From UBA11957 sp963603285 (GTDB lineage: Bacteria; Bacillota; Clostridia; Lachnospirales; Lachnospiraceae), in NCBI GenBank assembly GCA_963603285.1, contig CAVCMG010000001.1:86542-150541 (forward strand): 64,000 bases of DNA. Reading direction: 5' to 3'. This document shows positions 25,997 to 34,323 of the stretch, in pieces (the stretch's first letter is position 1; the number at the start of each line of letters is the position of its first letter). Position numbers and translations under genes: made by a program. The notes beneath the pieces were generated by a model. That model was not told the DNA's origin. It did not search any database and was given only the letters and a program-made list of their open reading frames with translations.

Positions 25997-27837
25997 CCAG
26001 TGAAGAACAGGTCAAAGCCATCTTAAAGGCCACAAGGGAGCTGGATCTGAAAAAAGAGCGGATTTACGAACAGCTGATGGGCGAGCTTGAACCAAAAGGC
26101 ATCCGCCTGATCAATTTTAACAGGCTGTCTGACGAAGAGGGAAAGCTTCTGGAAGCCTACTTTGACAGCGAGATTGCCCCGTATCTGTCGGCCAATATCG
26201 TGAGCAAACAGCAGCCGTTTCCGTTTCTGAAAAATAAGGATATCTATGCCGTGGCGCTTTTGTCCACCAAAGGCGGTAAAAACAGAACCGCCATCATTCC
26301 CTGCAGCAACAACGTATTTAAACGCCTGATCGAAATCCCGACCCGGCCGGGTACGTTTATGCTGTCCGAGGAGATTATCCTGCATTTTCTGCCAAAATTA
26401 TTTACGAAATATGTGATCAAAGAAAAAGCGCTGCTTCGTGTCACCAGAAATGCGGATATTGATACGGAGACGATCTATGACGAGGATCTCGATTACCGTT
26501 CGGCCATGGAAAATCTGATCCGGCAGAGAAAACGGATGAATCCGGTGCGCATGGAGATTTCCCGGGTTCTGGATAAAAAGCTCGTGGCTTTCCTGTGCAA
26601 GGCCGTCCATGTGGGAAAAAACCATGTATTCCTGACGGGCGTGCCGCTGGATATGTCCTTTGTGTTTAGTATCCAGAATTATCTGCGCCTGCATGGACAG
26701 GATAAGCTCTTTTATAAGAAGCGTTCCCCGCGCATGAGCGCTGCACTGAAGGATAAGGCACTGCTGATCCCGCAGATCGAGGCGAAGGATGTGCTGTTAT
26801 CCTATCCCTTTGAAAATATCAAAAGCTTCACCAATCTGCTCTACGAGGCCGCCGCGGATGATACGGTCGTTTCCATCAAAATGACCCTGTACCGTCTGGC
26901 TGATAAGAGCAAGATCGTAGATGCCATGGTAGAAGCCGCCGAAAACGGCAAGGATGTCACCGTACTGGTGGAGCTCCGTGCCCGTTTCGATGAGGAGAGC
27001 AATATCGAATACTCCCGGAAGCTTGAGGAAGCCGGCTGTCATGTGATCTATGGTCTGAGCGGTTACAAAGTACATTCCAAGCTCTGTCTGATCACCAGAA
27101 AGACAGAAAACGGTCTGCAGTATATCACTCAGATCGGTACCGGTAATTATAATGAAAAAACAGCAACATTGTACACAGATCTTTCCCTGATCACGGCAAA
27201 TCAGGAGATTGGAAAAGAGGCCGCACAGGTCTTTGCCTGCCTGTTAAAGGGAGAAACCGTGGAGGAAAGCAACCTGCTTTTGGTAGCCCCGAAATGCCTC
27301 CAGAACAAAGCGCTGGACATGATCAATGAAGAAATCCGGCACGCCACAGCCGGAGAAGAAGCCTACATAGGGATCAAGATCAATTCCCTGACGGATAAAG
27401 TGATTATAGAAAAGCTGGTAGAAGCGTCGCAGGCCGGTGTAAAGATCGAGATGATCGTCCGCGGCATCTGCTGTCTGCTTCCGGGTATCAAAGGATACAC
27501 GGAAAATATCACCGTGATCAGCATTGTTGGCAGATTCCTCGAACATTCCCGCATCTACCGCTTCGGCACCGGTGACCGTGAGAAAGTCTATATCGCCTCC
27601 GCCGATTTCATGACCCGAAACACCGTCCGCCGCGTAGAAGTAGCCGCCCCTGTACTGGATCCGGCCCTCAGAACCCGTCTGGACGAAATGTTCACTATCA
27701 TGATGAAAGACGACGAAAAAGGAAAACAGCTGACCGCCAAAGGAACCTATGTGGATCGTAACCTCCAGGAAGTCAAACTCGACTCCCAGGAAATGTTCTA
27801 CGCCATGGCCTACAGCGCAGCCGAAGGAAAACAGTAA
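25993..27837 (+). CDS. ppk1: Polyphosphate kinase, main catalytic frame (split gene)
   Basis: 614 aa beginning MTSEEQVKAI. It contains the remainder of the N domain, the H domain and both C domains of PPK1, which makes inorganic polyphosphate from ATP. The phosphorylated histidine is His361 in GYKVHSKLCL. IGTGNYNEKTATLYTDLSL and ASADFMTRNTVRRVEV are the conserved C1/C2 motifs. All catalytic residues are therefore in this frame. It lacks only the first part of the dimerising N domain carried by the preceding frame. No independent ribosome site is obvious, so expression would rest on the ATGA overlap. Confidence 0.88.
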   Translation: MTSEEQVKAILKATRELDLKKERIYEQLMGELEPKGIRLINFNRLSDEEGKLLEAYFDSEIAPYLSANIVSKQQPFPFLKNKDIYAVALLSTKGGKNRTAIIPCSNNVFKRLIEIPTRPGTFMLSEEIILHFLPKLFTKYVIKEKALLRVTRNADIDTETIYDEDLDYRSAMENLIRQRKRMNPVRMEISRVLDKKLVAFLCKAVHVGKNHVFLTGVPLDMSFVFSIQNYLRLHGQDKLFYKKRSPRMSAALKDKALLIPQIEAKDVLLSYPFENIKSFTNLLYEAAADDTVVSIKMTLYRLADKSKIVDAMVEAAENGKDVTVLVELRARFDEESNIEYSRKLEEAGCHVIYGLSGYKVHSKLCLITRKTENGLQYITQIGTGNYNEKTATLYTDLSLITANQEIGKEAAQVFACLLKGETVEESNLLLVAPKCLQNKALDMINEEIRHATAGEEAYIGIKINSLTDKVIIEKLVEASQAGVKIEMIVRGICCLLPGIKGYTENITVISIVGRFLEHSRIYRFGTGDREKVYIASADFMTRNTVRRVEVAAPVLDPALRTRLDEMFTIMMKDDEKGKQLTAKGTYVDRNLQEVKLDSQEMFYAMAYSAAEGKQ

Positions 27838-27880
27838 AAACCTGAATTCCCCACCATACCTTCCGTACCTCAACGCCGTA

Positions 27881-28112
27881 AGCGAGAAAACAGGCTGTCC
27901 GGACGGGAATCTGGTGTGTGTATCCTGCGAAAAAAACTTTTCAGCGGATGGTTTTAGGTTGAGGGAGATCCACTGTCTACGTAAACTTATGCGCGAGCCT
28001 GCTTTAGCGAGCGCATTAGTTGAAGTTGACAGTTAGCTCCATCAACCGTTGTCCGCAGTTTTTTTCGCAGGATACACACACCAGATTCCCGTCCGGACAG
28101 TCTGTTTTCGAG
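27881..28112 (-). repeat. Long hairpin element, copy C (inverted)
   Basis: Outer arms 27895-27938 and 28057-28100 pair perfectly over 44 bases, and pairing extends outward through AAAACAG/CTGTTTT with a G-T pair. The core on the minus strand matches copies A and B: GCTAACTGTCAACTTCAACTAATG... with CTGTC/GACAG in place of the CCATC/GATGG of copy B. It fills the gap between ppk and glnA; the rest of that gap holds the glnA promoter. Confidence 0.88.
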
Positions 28113-28161
28113 CGCCCCCATTGCCACCAAACTTCACTTTTTCAAGTGCCGCTCTCTTTCG

Positions 28162-28190
28162 TTGACAAATAAAATCCCCACTGTTATCAT
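28162..28190 (+). promoter_or_regulatory. Sigma-A promoter for glnA
   Basis: TTGACA (28162-28167), 17 bases, TATCAT (28185-28190). It lies about 65 bases before the glnA start and just right of hairpin element C. Confidence 0.7.
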
Positions 28191-28254
28191 AAATAAAATA
28201 GGGATACATTTTGCCTTTTTCCGGCACAAACCACGCCCCGAGGAGGAAAACATT

Positions 28255-29583
28255 ATGGGAAAATACACCAAAGAAGATATTTTCAACATGGTAGAAGAAG
28301 AAGACGTAGAATTCATCCGCCTTCAGTTTACCGATATGTATGGAAATCTGAAAAATATAGCAATCACCGTACCACAGTTAGAGCGCGCCATGAACAACGA
28401 ATGCATGTTTGACGGATCCAGCGTACAGGGCTTTGTCCGGGTGGACGAGTCCGATATGTACCTGTATCCGGATCTTGACACATTCACTGTTTTTCCGTGG
28501 AGACCCCAGTCCGGTAAAGTCGCCCGTTTCCTGTGTGACGTATACAAAGCCGATGAAACTCCCTTTGGCGGAGATTCCCGTTATATATTGAGGAAAGTCT
28601 GCCAGGAGGCTGGCTCTATGGGGTATACCTTCGACGTAGGTCCGGAGCTGGAATTTTTCCTGTTTGAGACAGATGAGCATGGAGAAGTCGAGGTCCGTAC
28701 CTATGAGAAGGCAGGCTATTTTGATGTAGGGCCGATGGATACTGGCGAAAATTTCCGCCGTGATATGGTGCTGACGCTCGAAGAGATGGGCTATGAAGTG
28801 GAGGCAACCCACCATGAAGCCGCCCCGGGACAGCATGAGATCGATTTCAAATACGGCGAGGCCCTGACGATCGCCGACAGTCTGATGACCTACAAGCTGG
28901 CTATCCGCACGATCGCCAAACGTCACGGTATGCATGCCACCTTTATGCCAAAACCGATCGACGGGATCGACGGCTCAGGTATGCACCTGAATATGTCGCT
29001 CAGAAAAGACGGTGTCAATATTTTCACCGATATGGAAGATCCGCACAGATTAAGTCAGGAAGCCTACTATTTTATGGGTGGTCTGTTAAAACATATCAAA
29101 GGTATGACATTACTGTTAAATCCGACGATCAACTCTTATAAGAGACTGATTCCCGGCTATGAGGCTCCGGTCTATCTGTCCTGGTCCGTGCAGAACAGAA
29201 GCCCGTTGATCCGAATTCCGGCAAGCAAGGGAAATACAAGGATCGAGCTTCGAAGCCCGGATCCGTCAGCCAACCCGTATATTGCGCTGGCTCTGTGTCT
29301 GGCAGCCGGTCTGGACGGTATCAGGAATAAGATCCTTCCACCGCCGGAAGTTACAGGCAATCTGTATAAGCTGAATGCAGCTGAAGCCGAAGAACAGGAA
29401 ATCGACAGATTGCCGGTTAATATGGGCGAGGCAATCAAGGCCATGGAGGCAGATCCATTTGTGATGGAAGTGCTGGGCGAGGAATATGGCAAATGTTATC
29501 TGAAAGCCAAGAAAAAAGAATGGAATGAATATTGCAGACAGGTCAGCCAGTGGGAGATCGATCACTATCTGTACAATTGCTGA
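28255..29583 (+). CDS. glnA: Glutamine synthetase type I
   Basis: Makes glutamine from glutamate, ammonia and ATP. 442 aa from ATG 28255 after AGGAGGAAAACATT; the frame extends further up only without a ribosome site. Marks: FDGSSVQGF, GPELEFFLF, HHEAAPGQHEIDFKYGEAL, DGSGMHLNMS, NPTINSYKRLIPGYEAP and RIELRSPDPSANPY. The short GSI-alpha form is typical of Firmicutes and is controlled by feedback and repressor rather than adenylylation. Followed by an ANTAR regulator, a common nitrogen-related partner. Confidence 0.97.
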   Translation: MGKYTKEDIFNMVEEEDVEFIRLQFTDMYGNLKNIAITVPQLERAMNNECMFDGSSVQGFVRVDESDMYLYPDLDTFTVFPWRPQSGKVARFLCDVYKADETPFGGDSRYILRKVCQEAGSMGYTFDVGPELEFFLFETDEHGEVEVRTYEKAGYFDVGPMDTGENFRRDMVLTLEEMGYEVEATHHEAAPGQHEIDFKYGEALTIADSLMTYKLAIRTIAKRHGMHATFMPKPIDGIDGSGMHLNMSLRKDGVNIFTDMEDPHRLSQEAYYFMGGLLKHIKGMTLLLNPTINSYKRLIPGYEAPVYLSWSVQNRSPLIRIPASKGNTRIELRSPDPSANPYIALALCLAAGLDGIRNKILPPPEVTGNLYKLNAAEAEEQEIDRLPVNMGEAIKAMEADPFVMEVLGEEYGKCYLKAKKKEWNEYCRQVSQWEIDHYLYNC

Positions 29584-29618
29584 CAAAGCGCTGAAACCAG
29601 AACATAGATTGTTGCGGT

Positions 29619-29645
29619 TCATCTGCCAGGGACATGGCAGATGAA
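29619..29645 (+). promoter_or_regulatory. Hairpin between glnA and the ANTAR gene
   Basis: TTCATCTGCCA pairs perfectly with TGGCAGATGAA around the six-base loop GGGACA. No T run follows, so it is not a normal terminator. It lies just ahead of the ANTAR regulator start. The hexaloop size recalls ANTAR target hairpins, but the loop lacks their A1/G4 pattern. Confidence 0.5.
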
Positions 29646-29673
29646 ACAGGAAACCTGGATTGGAGGCGCAGGA

Positions 29674-30228
29674 GTGGGTAATATTATCGTAGCATTTCCC
29701 CGGCAGGAGGATGCGAAAAATATAAAAAATCTGCTTGTACGTCATGGGTTTTCCGTCAATTATATCTGTACCAGCGGCAGCCAGGTGCTGGAGTGCATGG
29801 ATGGCATGAATGACGGTATCGTGATATCCGGTTATAAATTTCCGGACATGGTCTACCATCATCTCCGGGCAGAAATGCCAAAGGAATTTGAGCTTGTCCT
29901 GGTCGCATCAGCAAAGTTTTTAAGCGGCCGTGATGAGGATGGTGTGCTGGCACTTTCCATGCCTTTGAAGGTGCAGGAACTTTTGCGTTGCGTATCCTTT
30001 GTAGAAGAGAAGCTGGCAAGAGCTAAGAGAAAACGCCGACAGATCCCCCGAAAGCGCAACGAGGAGGGGCGGGAATGGATCGAGAAGGCCAAGCAGATCC
30101 TGATGGAAAACAACCATATGACAGAAGAGGAAGCACATCGCTATGTGCAAAAGAGCAGTATGGACAGTGGTAACTCCATGGTCGAGACAGCCCAGATGCT
30201 GATTCGTATCATGCAGTCCGATACGTAA
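29674..30228 (+). CDS. ANTAR-domain response regulator
   Basis: 184 aa from GTG 29674, which follows TTGGAGGCGCAG at good spacing; an in-frame ATG at 29641 lies inside the hairpin stem. The N-terminal two-thirds look like a degenerate receiver domain (NIIVAFPRQEDAKNIKNLLVRHG, LVLVASAKFLSG) with no clear phospho-acceptor Asp. The C-terminal ANTAR domain (about 125-184; EEGREWIEKAKQILMENNHMTEEEAHRYVQ) binds RNA hairpins and prevents termination. Position after glnA suggests control of nitrogen genes. Confidence 0.88.
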   Translation: MGNIIVAFPRQEDAKNIKNLLVRHGFSVNYICTSGSQVLECMDGMNDGIVISGYKFPDMVYHHLRAEMPKEFELVLVASAKFLSGRDEDGVLALSMPLKVQELLRCVSFVEEKLARAKRKRRQIPRKRNEEGREWIEKAKQILMENNHMTEEEAHRYVQKSSMDSGNSMVETAQMLIRIMQSDT

Positions 30229-30332
30229 AATACATACATCCATGTACGTGCCATGGGAAAACACAGCGGATGGCTGGAAAGCCAGAGTACGGTACAGACG
30301 GAGGGTATGGGAAATAAGAAGAGGTAAACGAT

Positions 30333-31169
30333 ATGAAATTCACAAAGATGCATGGTATTGGCAACGATTATGTGTATGTCAACTGCTTCAGGGAAACGGT
30401 GAAGGATCCCTGCAGCGTGGCAAAGTTTGTCAGTGACCGCCACTTTGGCATCGGTTCCGACGGACTGATTCTGATCAGGCCGTCCGATGTCGCTGACTGT
30501 GAGATGGATATGTACAATGCGGACGGTTCCCAGGGCGCGATGTGTGGCAATGGCATCCGCTGCGTAGCCAAATATGTCTACGATTACGGCATTGTCGATA
30601 AAAAGGAGATCGCCGTAGCGACAAAGAGCGGCATCAAGAAGCTCAAGCTTACCGTTGGTGATGACAATAAGGTACAGCTGGTACGGGTCAATATGGGAAA
30701 ACCAGAGCTTGTGGCAGCCAATATCCCAGTGATCGCGGATACCGAAAAGGTGATTGACGCACCGATTACGGTAGACGGTGTGGAGTACCATATGACCGCT
30801 GTTTCGATGGGAAATCCGCACGCTGTTGTCTGCGTGGACGATGTGGACAGCTTTGCCCTGGAAACGATCGGCCCGAAGTTTGAAAATAACAGCTGTTTCC
30901 CGGATCGTGTAAATACCGAATTTATCAAGGTGCTTGACCGCCAGAATGTTCAGATGCGCGTCTGGGAGCGTGGCTCCGGCGAGACCTGGGCCTGCGGCAC
31001 GGGGGCATGTGCCGTAGCCGTGGCCTGCATCTTAAATGGCTATACCGACAGGGAAGTCACCGTGCATCTGCGTGGCGGTGATCTGACGATTTTGTGGGAT
31101 GAGGACAGTCAGGATGTCTATATGACCGGCCCGGCAACGACGGTGTTTGACGGTGAGATAGAGATTTAA
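30333..31169 (+). CDS. dapF: Diaminopimelate epimerase
   Basis: Converts LL- to meso-diaminopimelate for lysine and peptidoglycan. 278 aa. The two catalytic cysteines are in DGSQGAMCGNGIRC (Cys71) and ETWACGTGACAVA. The opening KMHGIGNDYVYV and FGIGSDG are standard. RBS AGAGGTAAACGAT. The gap of about 100 bp upstream holds no clear terminator, so it may be transcribed with the ANTAR gene. Confidence 0.96.
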   Translation: MKFTKMHGIGNDYVYVNCFRETVKDPCSVAKFVSDRHFGIGSDGLILIRPSDVADCEMDMYNADGSQGAMCGNGIRCVAKYVYDYGIVDKKEIAVATKSGIKKLKLTVGDDNKVQLVRVNMGKPELVAANIPVIADTEKVIDAPITVDGVEYHMTAVSMGNPHAVVCVDDVDSFALETIGPKFENNSCFPDRVNTEFIKVLDRQNVQMRVWERGSGETWACGTGACAVAVACILNGYTDREVTVHLRGGDLTILWDEDSQDVYMTGPATTVFDGEIEI

Positions 31170-31258
31170 GCGGGCGACTGCCACTGTCCGGCAGAAAAAG
31201 ACGGTTCGGACAGCTTTTGGAGAGGTACGGAAAACTGTATACAGTAAAGGAGAGGACC

Positions 31259-32416
31259 ATGGCAGGAACGTGTGAATTATGCGGCGGTAAGATCGCAAAT
31301 GGCCGCTGTACAGAATGCGGTATGGATTATTCCCGGATGAAAAACCGGTATCATCTGAACGAAAACTGCAGCGATTATGATCTGAATGCCAGAGAGATCA
31401 ACACTGGGTATGAAAAATCTCTGAAAAGTAAAGGTGAACGGTCAACCGGTGCGAAAAAAGAAAAGACAGTACTGAATGGCAAGGCATCTGTCCAGCCAAA
31501 TGTTGCCCGCCCGCACAGAGAAGAAAAACGGCAGCAGGACACACGGACACCAGTGCAGAACACATGGGAACAGCCTAAAAAGCCAAAGGTTTCTTATGAT
31601 GCGGGGAAAAAGTCCGGCAAAGGAAAGAAAATCGCCATTCTGGTCGTGGTGATCTGTATGCTTTTGGGATCGGTTGACGGGATAGCTGAGGCGATTTTTG
31701 ACGGACACAGCAGCAGCTATGAGCCGACATACAGCGAATCGTCATACGCCGATATCCTCAACGATGGAGATATAGAATTGCCAACACTGGCAGAAGACGG
31801 AGCCTCTGTGGACTTCAGCCTGACAGGCTACGGAGAATATCTGGTTGGTGTGGACATTCCGGAGGGAACTTATGTGCTGACCAATATGGACAAAGAGTAT
31901 TCTGCATCCATCTATGTTGAAAATGCCGAATATGATATTTCGGACAGCTATTATATTGACGCCGGTTCCTTTGAGGAAAATGTCAATCTGTATGATGGCA
32001 CGGTCGTATATATGAACCGTGCCGGAGATGTCAACTGCATGAGCGATAATGCCCAGATAGATGCTATGCATGCATGGGATGGAGAAAGCGGCAGCGATAC
32101 CGTGACATTCCCGACGGAGGAAGAAAACGAAGAGGTGTATACCGTAGGTGTAGATATTGATCCGGGTCGTTATACCATGTCATATGACGGCAGTGGCACA
32201 TCGGTGATCAGTGTACATGTGAAATCGGACGAGAGGACGAATTATCTTTCTCTGTCAGATCCGGAATACGATGCCGACGAATCCCAGTATGTGGGGTTGA
32301 TCCTTGAAGAGGGAACCGAGCTGGAGATCCAGCGGTTTGGTTCGGACTATGTGGAGGTGACGTTTACTCCGATGGCGGCCGACGCTACCGTGCCGGTACA
32401 ACAGAGCGGAGAATAA
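31259..32416 (+). CDS. Zinc-ribbon membrane protein with external domain
   Basis: 385 aa from ATG 31259 after AAAGGAGAGGACC. The cytoplasmic N-terminus has a CxxC...CxxC ribbon (Cys5, 8, 17, 20; TCELCGG...RCTECG), then a charged linker rich in Lys/Arg. One membrane helix (KKIAILVVVICMLLGSV) follows, and then an acidic outside part with two copies of a similar motif: VGVDIPEGTYVLTN and VGVDIDPGRYTMSY. These look like tandem beta modules. The function is unknown; such layouts occur in envelope-stress or sensing proteins. It precedes gatCAB but is probably not functionally linked. Confidence 0.75.
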   Translation: MAGTCELCGGKIANGRCTECGMDYSRMKNRYHLNENCSDYDLNAREINTGYEKSLKSKGERSTGAKKEKTVLNGKASVQPNVARPHREEKRQQDTRTPVQNTWEQPKKPKVSYDAGKKSGKGKKIAILVVVICMLLGSVDGIAEAIFDGHSSSYEPTYSESSYADILNDGDIELPTLAEDGASVDFSLTGYGEYLVGVDIPEGTYVLTNMDKEYSASIYVENAEYDISDSYYIDAGSFEENVNLYDGTVVYMNRAGDVNCMSDNAQIDAMHAWDGESGSDTVTFPTEEENEEVYTVGVDIDPGRYTMSYDGSGTSVISVHVKSDERTNYLSLSDPEYDADESQYVGLILEEGTELEIQRFGSDYVEVTFTPMAADATVPVQQSGE

Positions 32417-32528
32417 CTGTACATAGACTGCTTTGCGGCAGTTTATCATATAAAACAAGCAAGGAAAGGACTGCCGTGTGTATTTTGCAGGCTGCAGTCC
32501 GGACAGTAAGAAAAAAGGAGCAAAACAG

Positions 32529-32822
32529 ATGGCAAATGTGATCAGTGACGAGACGATCGAGTATGTGGGCATTCTGGCAAAGCTGGAACTGTCTGCAGAT
32601 GAAAAAGAAGCAGCAAAGTCTGATATGGGCCGTATGCTCGACTACATTGACAAGTTAAATGCGCTGGATACAACCGATGTAGAGCCGATGTCCCATGTAT
32701 TCCCGGTGAACAATGTGTTCCGTGAGGATGTGGTGACCAACGGCGATGATCGTGATAATATGCTGGCCAATGCACCGGAAGAACGCGACGGACAGTATCA
32801 GGTGCCGAAAACGGTGGAATAA
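32529..32822 (+). CDS. gatC: Asp-tRNA(Asn)/Glu-tRNA(Gln) amidotransferase subunit C
   Basis: 97 aa from ATG 32529 after AAAAAGGAGCAAAACAG. ISDETIEYVGILAKLELSADEKE and the central VEPMSHVFPVNNVFREDV are the GatC signature. The small subunit stabilises GatA against GatB. First of gatCAB. Confidence 0.95.
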   Translation: MANVISDETIEYVGILAKLELSADEKEAAKSDMGRMLDYIDKLNALDTTDVEPMSHVFPVNNVFREDVVTNGDDRDNMLANAPEERDGQYQVPKTVE

Positions 32823-32855
32823 AAGAGCAGACTGGCATTGGAGGAGACAAAACAG

Positions 32856-34322
32856 ATGGAAATATTATCGTGCACTGCCGTAGAGATTGGCAGAAAGATC
32901 AGAGAAAAAGAGCTGACAGCAGTGGAAGCCACACAGGCCGTACTGGATCAGATCGACCGTGTGGAGGATACGGTGCATGCGTATGTGACCGTAGATAAAG
33001 AGGGGGCACTTAAAAAAGCCGCCGAGATCCATAAAAAGATAGAAAACGGTGAGCTGACCGGCCCGCTGGCAGGCGTACCGGTGGCCATCAAGGACAATAT
33101 GTGTACCGAAGGAATGCTGACAACCTGCAGCTCCAGGATTCTGTACAATTTTGTACCGACCTTTACTGCAGAGGCCGTAAAGCGTCTTGAGGACGCCGGT
33201 GCGGTCATCATCGGAAAGACAAATATGGACGAATTTGCCATGGGCAGTACGACAGAGACATCCGCCTATGGTGTGACAAGAAACCCGTGGAATCCGGAGC
33301 ATGTACCAGGCGGTTCCTCCGGCGGTTCCTGTGCGGCTGTGGCAGCAGGAGAAACCTTCTATGCTCTGGGCAGCGATACCGGCGGATCAATCCGTCAGCC
33401 GAGCTCTTTCTGCGGCGTGACCGGTATCAAGCCGACCTACGGCACGGTATCTCGCTGGGGTCTGATCGCTTACGGTTCTTCTCTGGACCAGATCGGACCG
33501 GTGGCAAAGGATGTGACCGACTGTGCCACGATCCTCGAAGTGATCTCCGCCCATGATCCGAAGGATTCCACATCTGTGGAGCGGGAGACAGATTTTACCT
33601 CAGCACTGGTGGACGATGTAAAGGGTATGCGCATCGGTATTCCGAGAGATTATCTGGGTGAGGGTCTGGATCCGGAGGTTAAGGAAGCTATTTTAAACGC
33701 TGCGAAGGTGCTGGAAGAAAAGGGTGCGATCGTAGAGCAGTTTGATTTAAGTCTGGTGGAATATGCGATCCCGGCATACTATGTCATCGCTTCCGCAGAG
33801 GCCAGCTCCAACCTGTCCCGCTTTGACGGTGTAAAATACGGCTATCGTGCCGAAGAGTACGAGGGCCTTCACAATATGTATAAAAAGAGCCGTTCCGAAG
33901 GCTTTGGCCCGGAGGTAAAACGGCGTATCATGCTGGGCAGCTTCGTATTAAGCTCAGGCTATTACGATGCCTACTATCTGAAAGCCCTGCGTACCAAGGC
34001 GCTGATCAAGAAAGCCTTTGATGATGCCTTTGCCAGATACGATGTGATCCTCGGACCGGCAGCGCCGTACACAGCGCCAAAGCTCGGTGAATCCTTAAGT
34101 GATCCGATCCAGATGTATCTGGGTGATATCTATACGATCTCTGTAAACCTTGCCGGTCTGCCGGGTATGACCGTACCCTGCGGTATGGACAGCAAGGGTC
34201 TGCCGATCGGTCTGCAGCTGATCGGTGACTGCTTCAAAGAGAAAAATATCATCCGCGCCGGTTTTGCCTTTGAGCAGAGCCATACACGTACGATGCCGGA
34301 CATGATGAAAGGGGTGGAGTAA
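32856..34322 (+). CDS. gatA: Asp-tRNA(Asn)/Glu-tRNA(Gln) amidotransferase subunit A
   Basis: Amidase subunit that releases ammonia from glutamine. 488 aa from MEILSCTAVEIG after TTGGAGGAGACAAAACAG; a TTG 18 bases earlier is inside that ribosome site. The Ser-cisSer-Lys triad is visible as VAIKDNM (Lys), GGSSGGSCAAV (cis-Ser) and GSDTGGSIRQPSSFCG (Ser nucleophile). It ends one base before the gatB start. Confidence 0.97.
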   Translation: MEILSCTAVEIGRKIREKELTAVEATQAVLDQIDRVEDTVHAYVTVDKEGALKKAAEIHKKIENGELTGPLAGVPVAIKDNMCTEGMLTTCSSRILYNFVPTFTAEAVKRLEDAGAVIIGKTNMDEFAMGSTTETSAYGVTRNPWNPEHVPGGSSGGSCAAVAAGETFYALGSDTGGSIRQPSSFCGVTGIKPTYGTVSRWGLIAYGSSLDQIGPVAKDVTDCATILEVISAHDPKDSTSVERETDFTSALVDDVKGMRIGIPRDYLGEGLDPEVKEAILNAAKVLEEKGAIVEQFDLSLVEYAIPAYYVIASAEASSNLSRFDGVKYGYRAEEYEGLHNMYKKSRSEGFGPEVKRRIMLGSFVLSSGYYDAYYLKALRTKALIKKAFDDAFARYDVILGPAAPYTAPKLGESLSDPIQMYLGDIYTISVNLAGLPGMTVPCGMDSKGLPIGLQLIGDCFKEKNIIRAGFAFEQSHTRTMPDMMKGVE

Positions 34323-34323
34323 G

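Noticed and set aside
9149..28112. CRISPR array suggested by repeated sequence
   Set aside because: The three similar elements are kilobases apart, long and palindromic, with no regular spacers and no cas genes.
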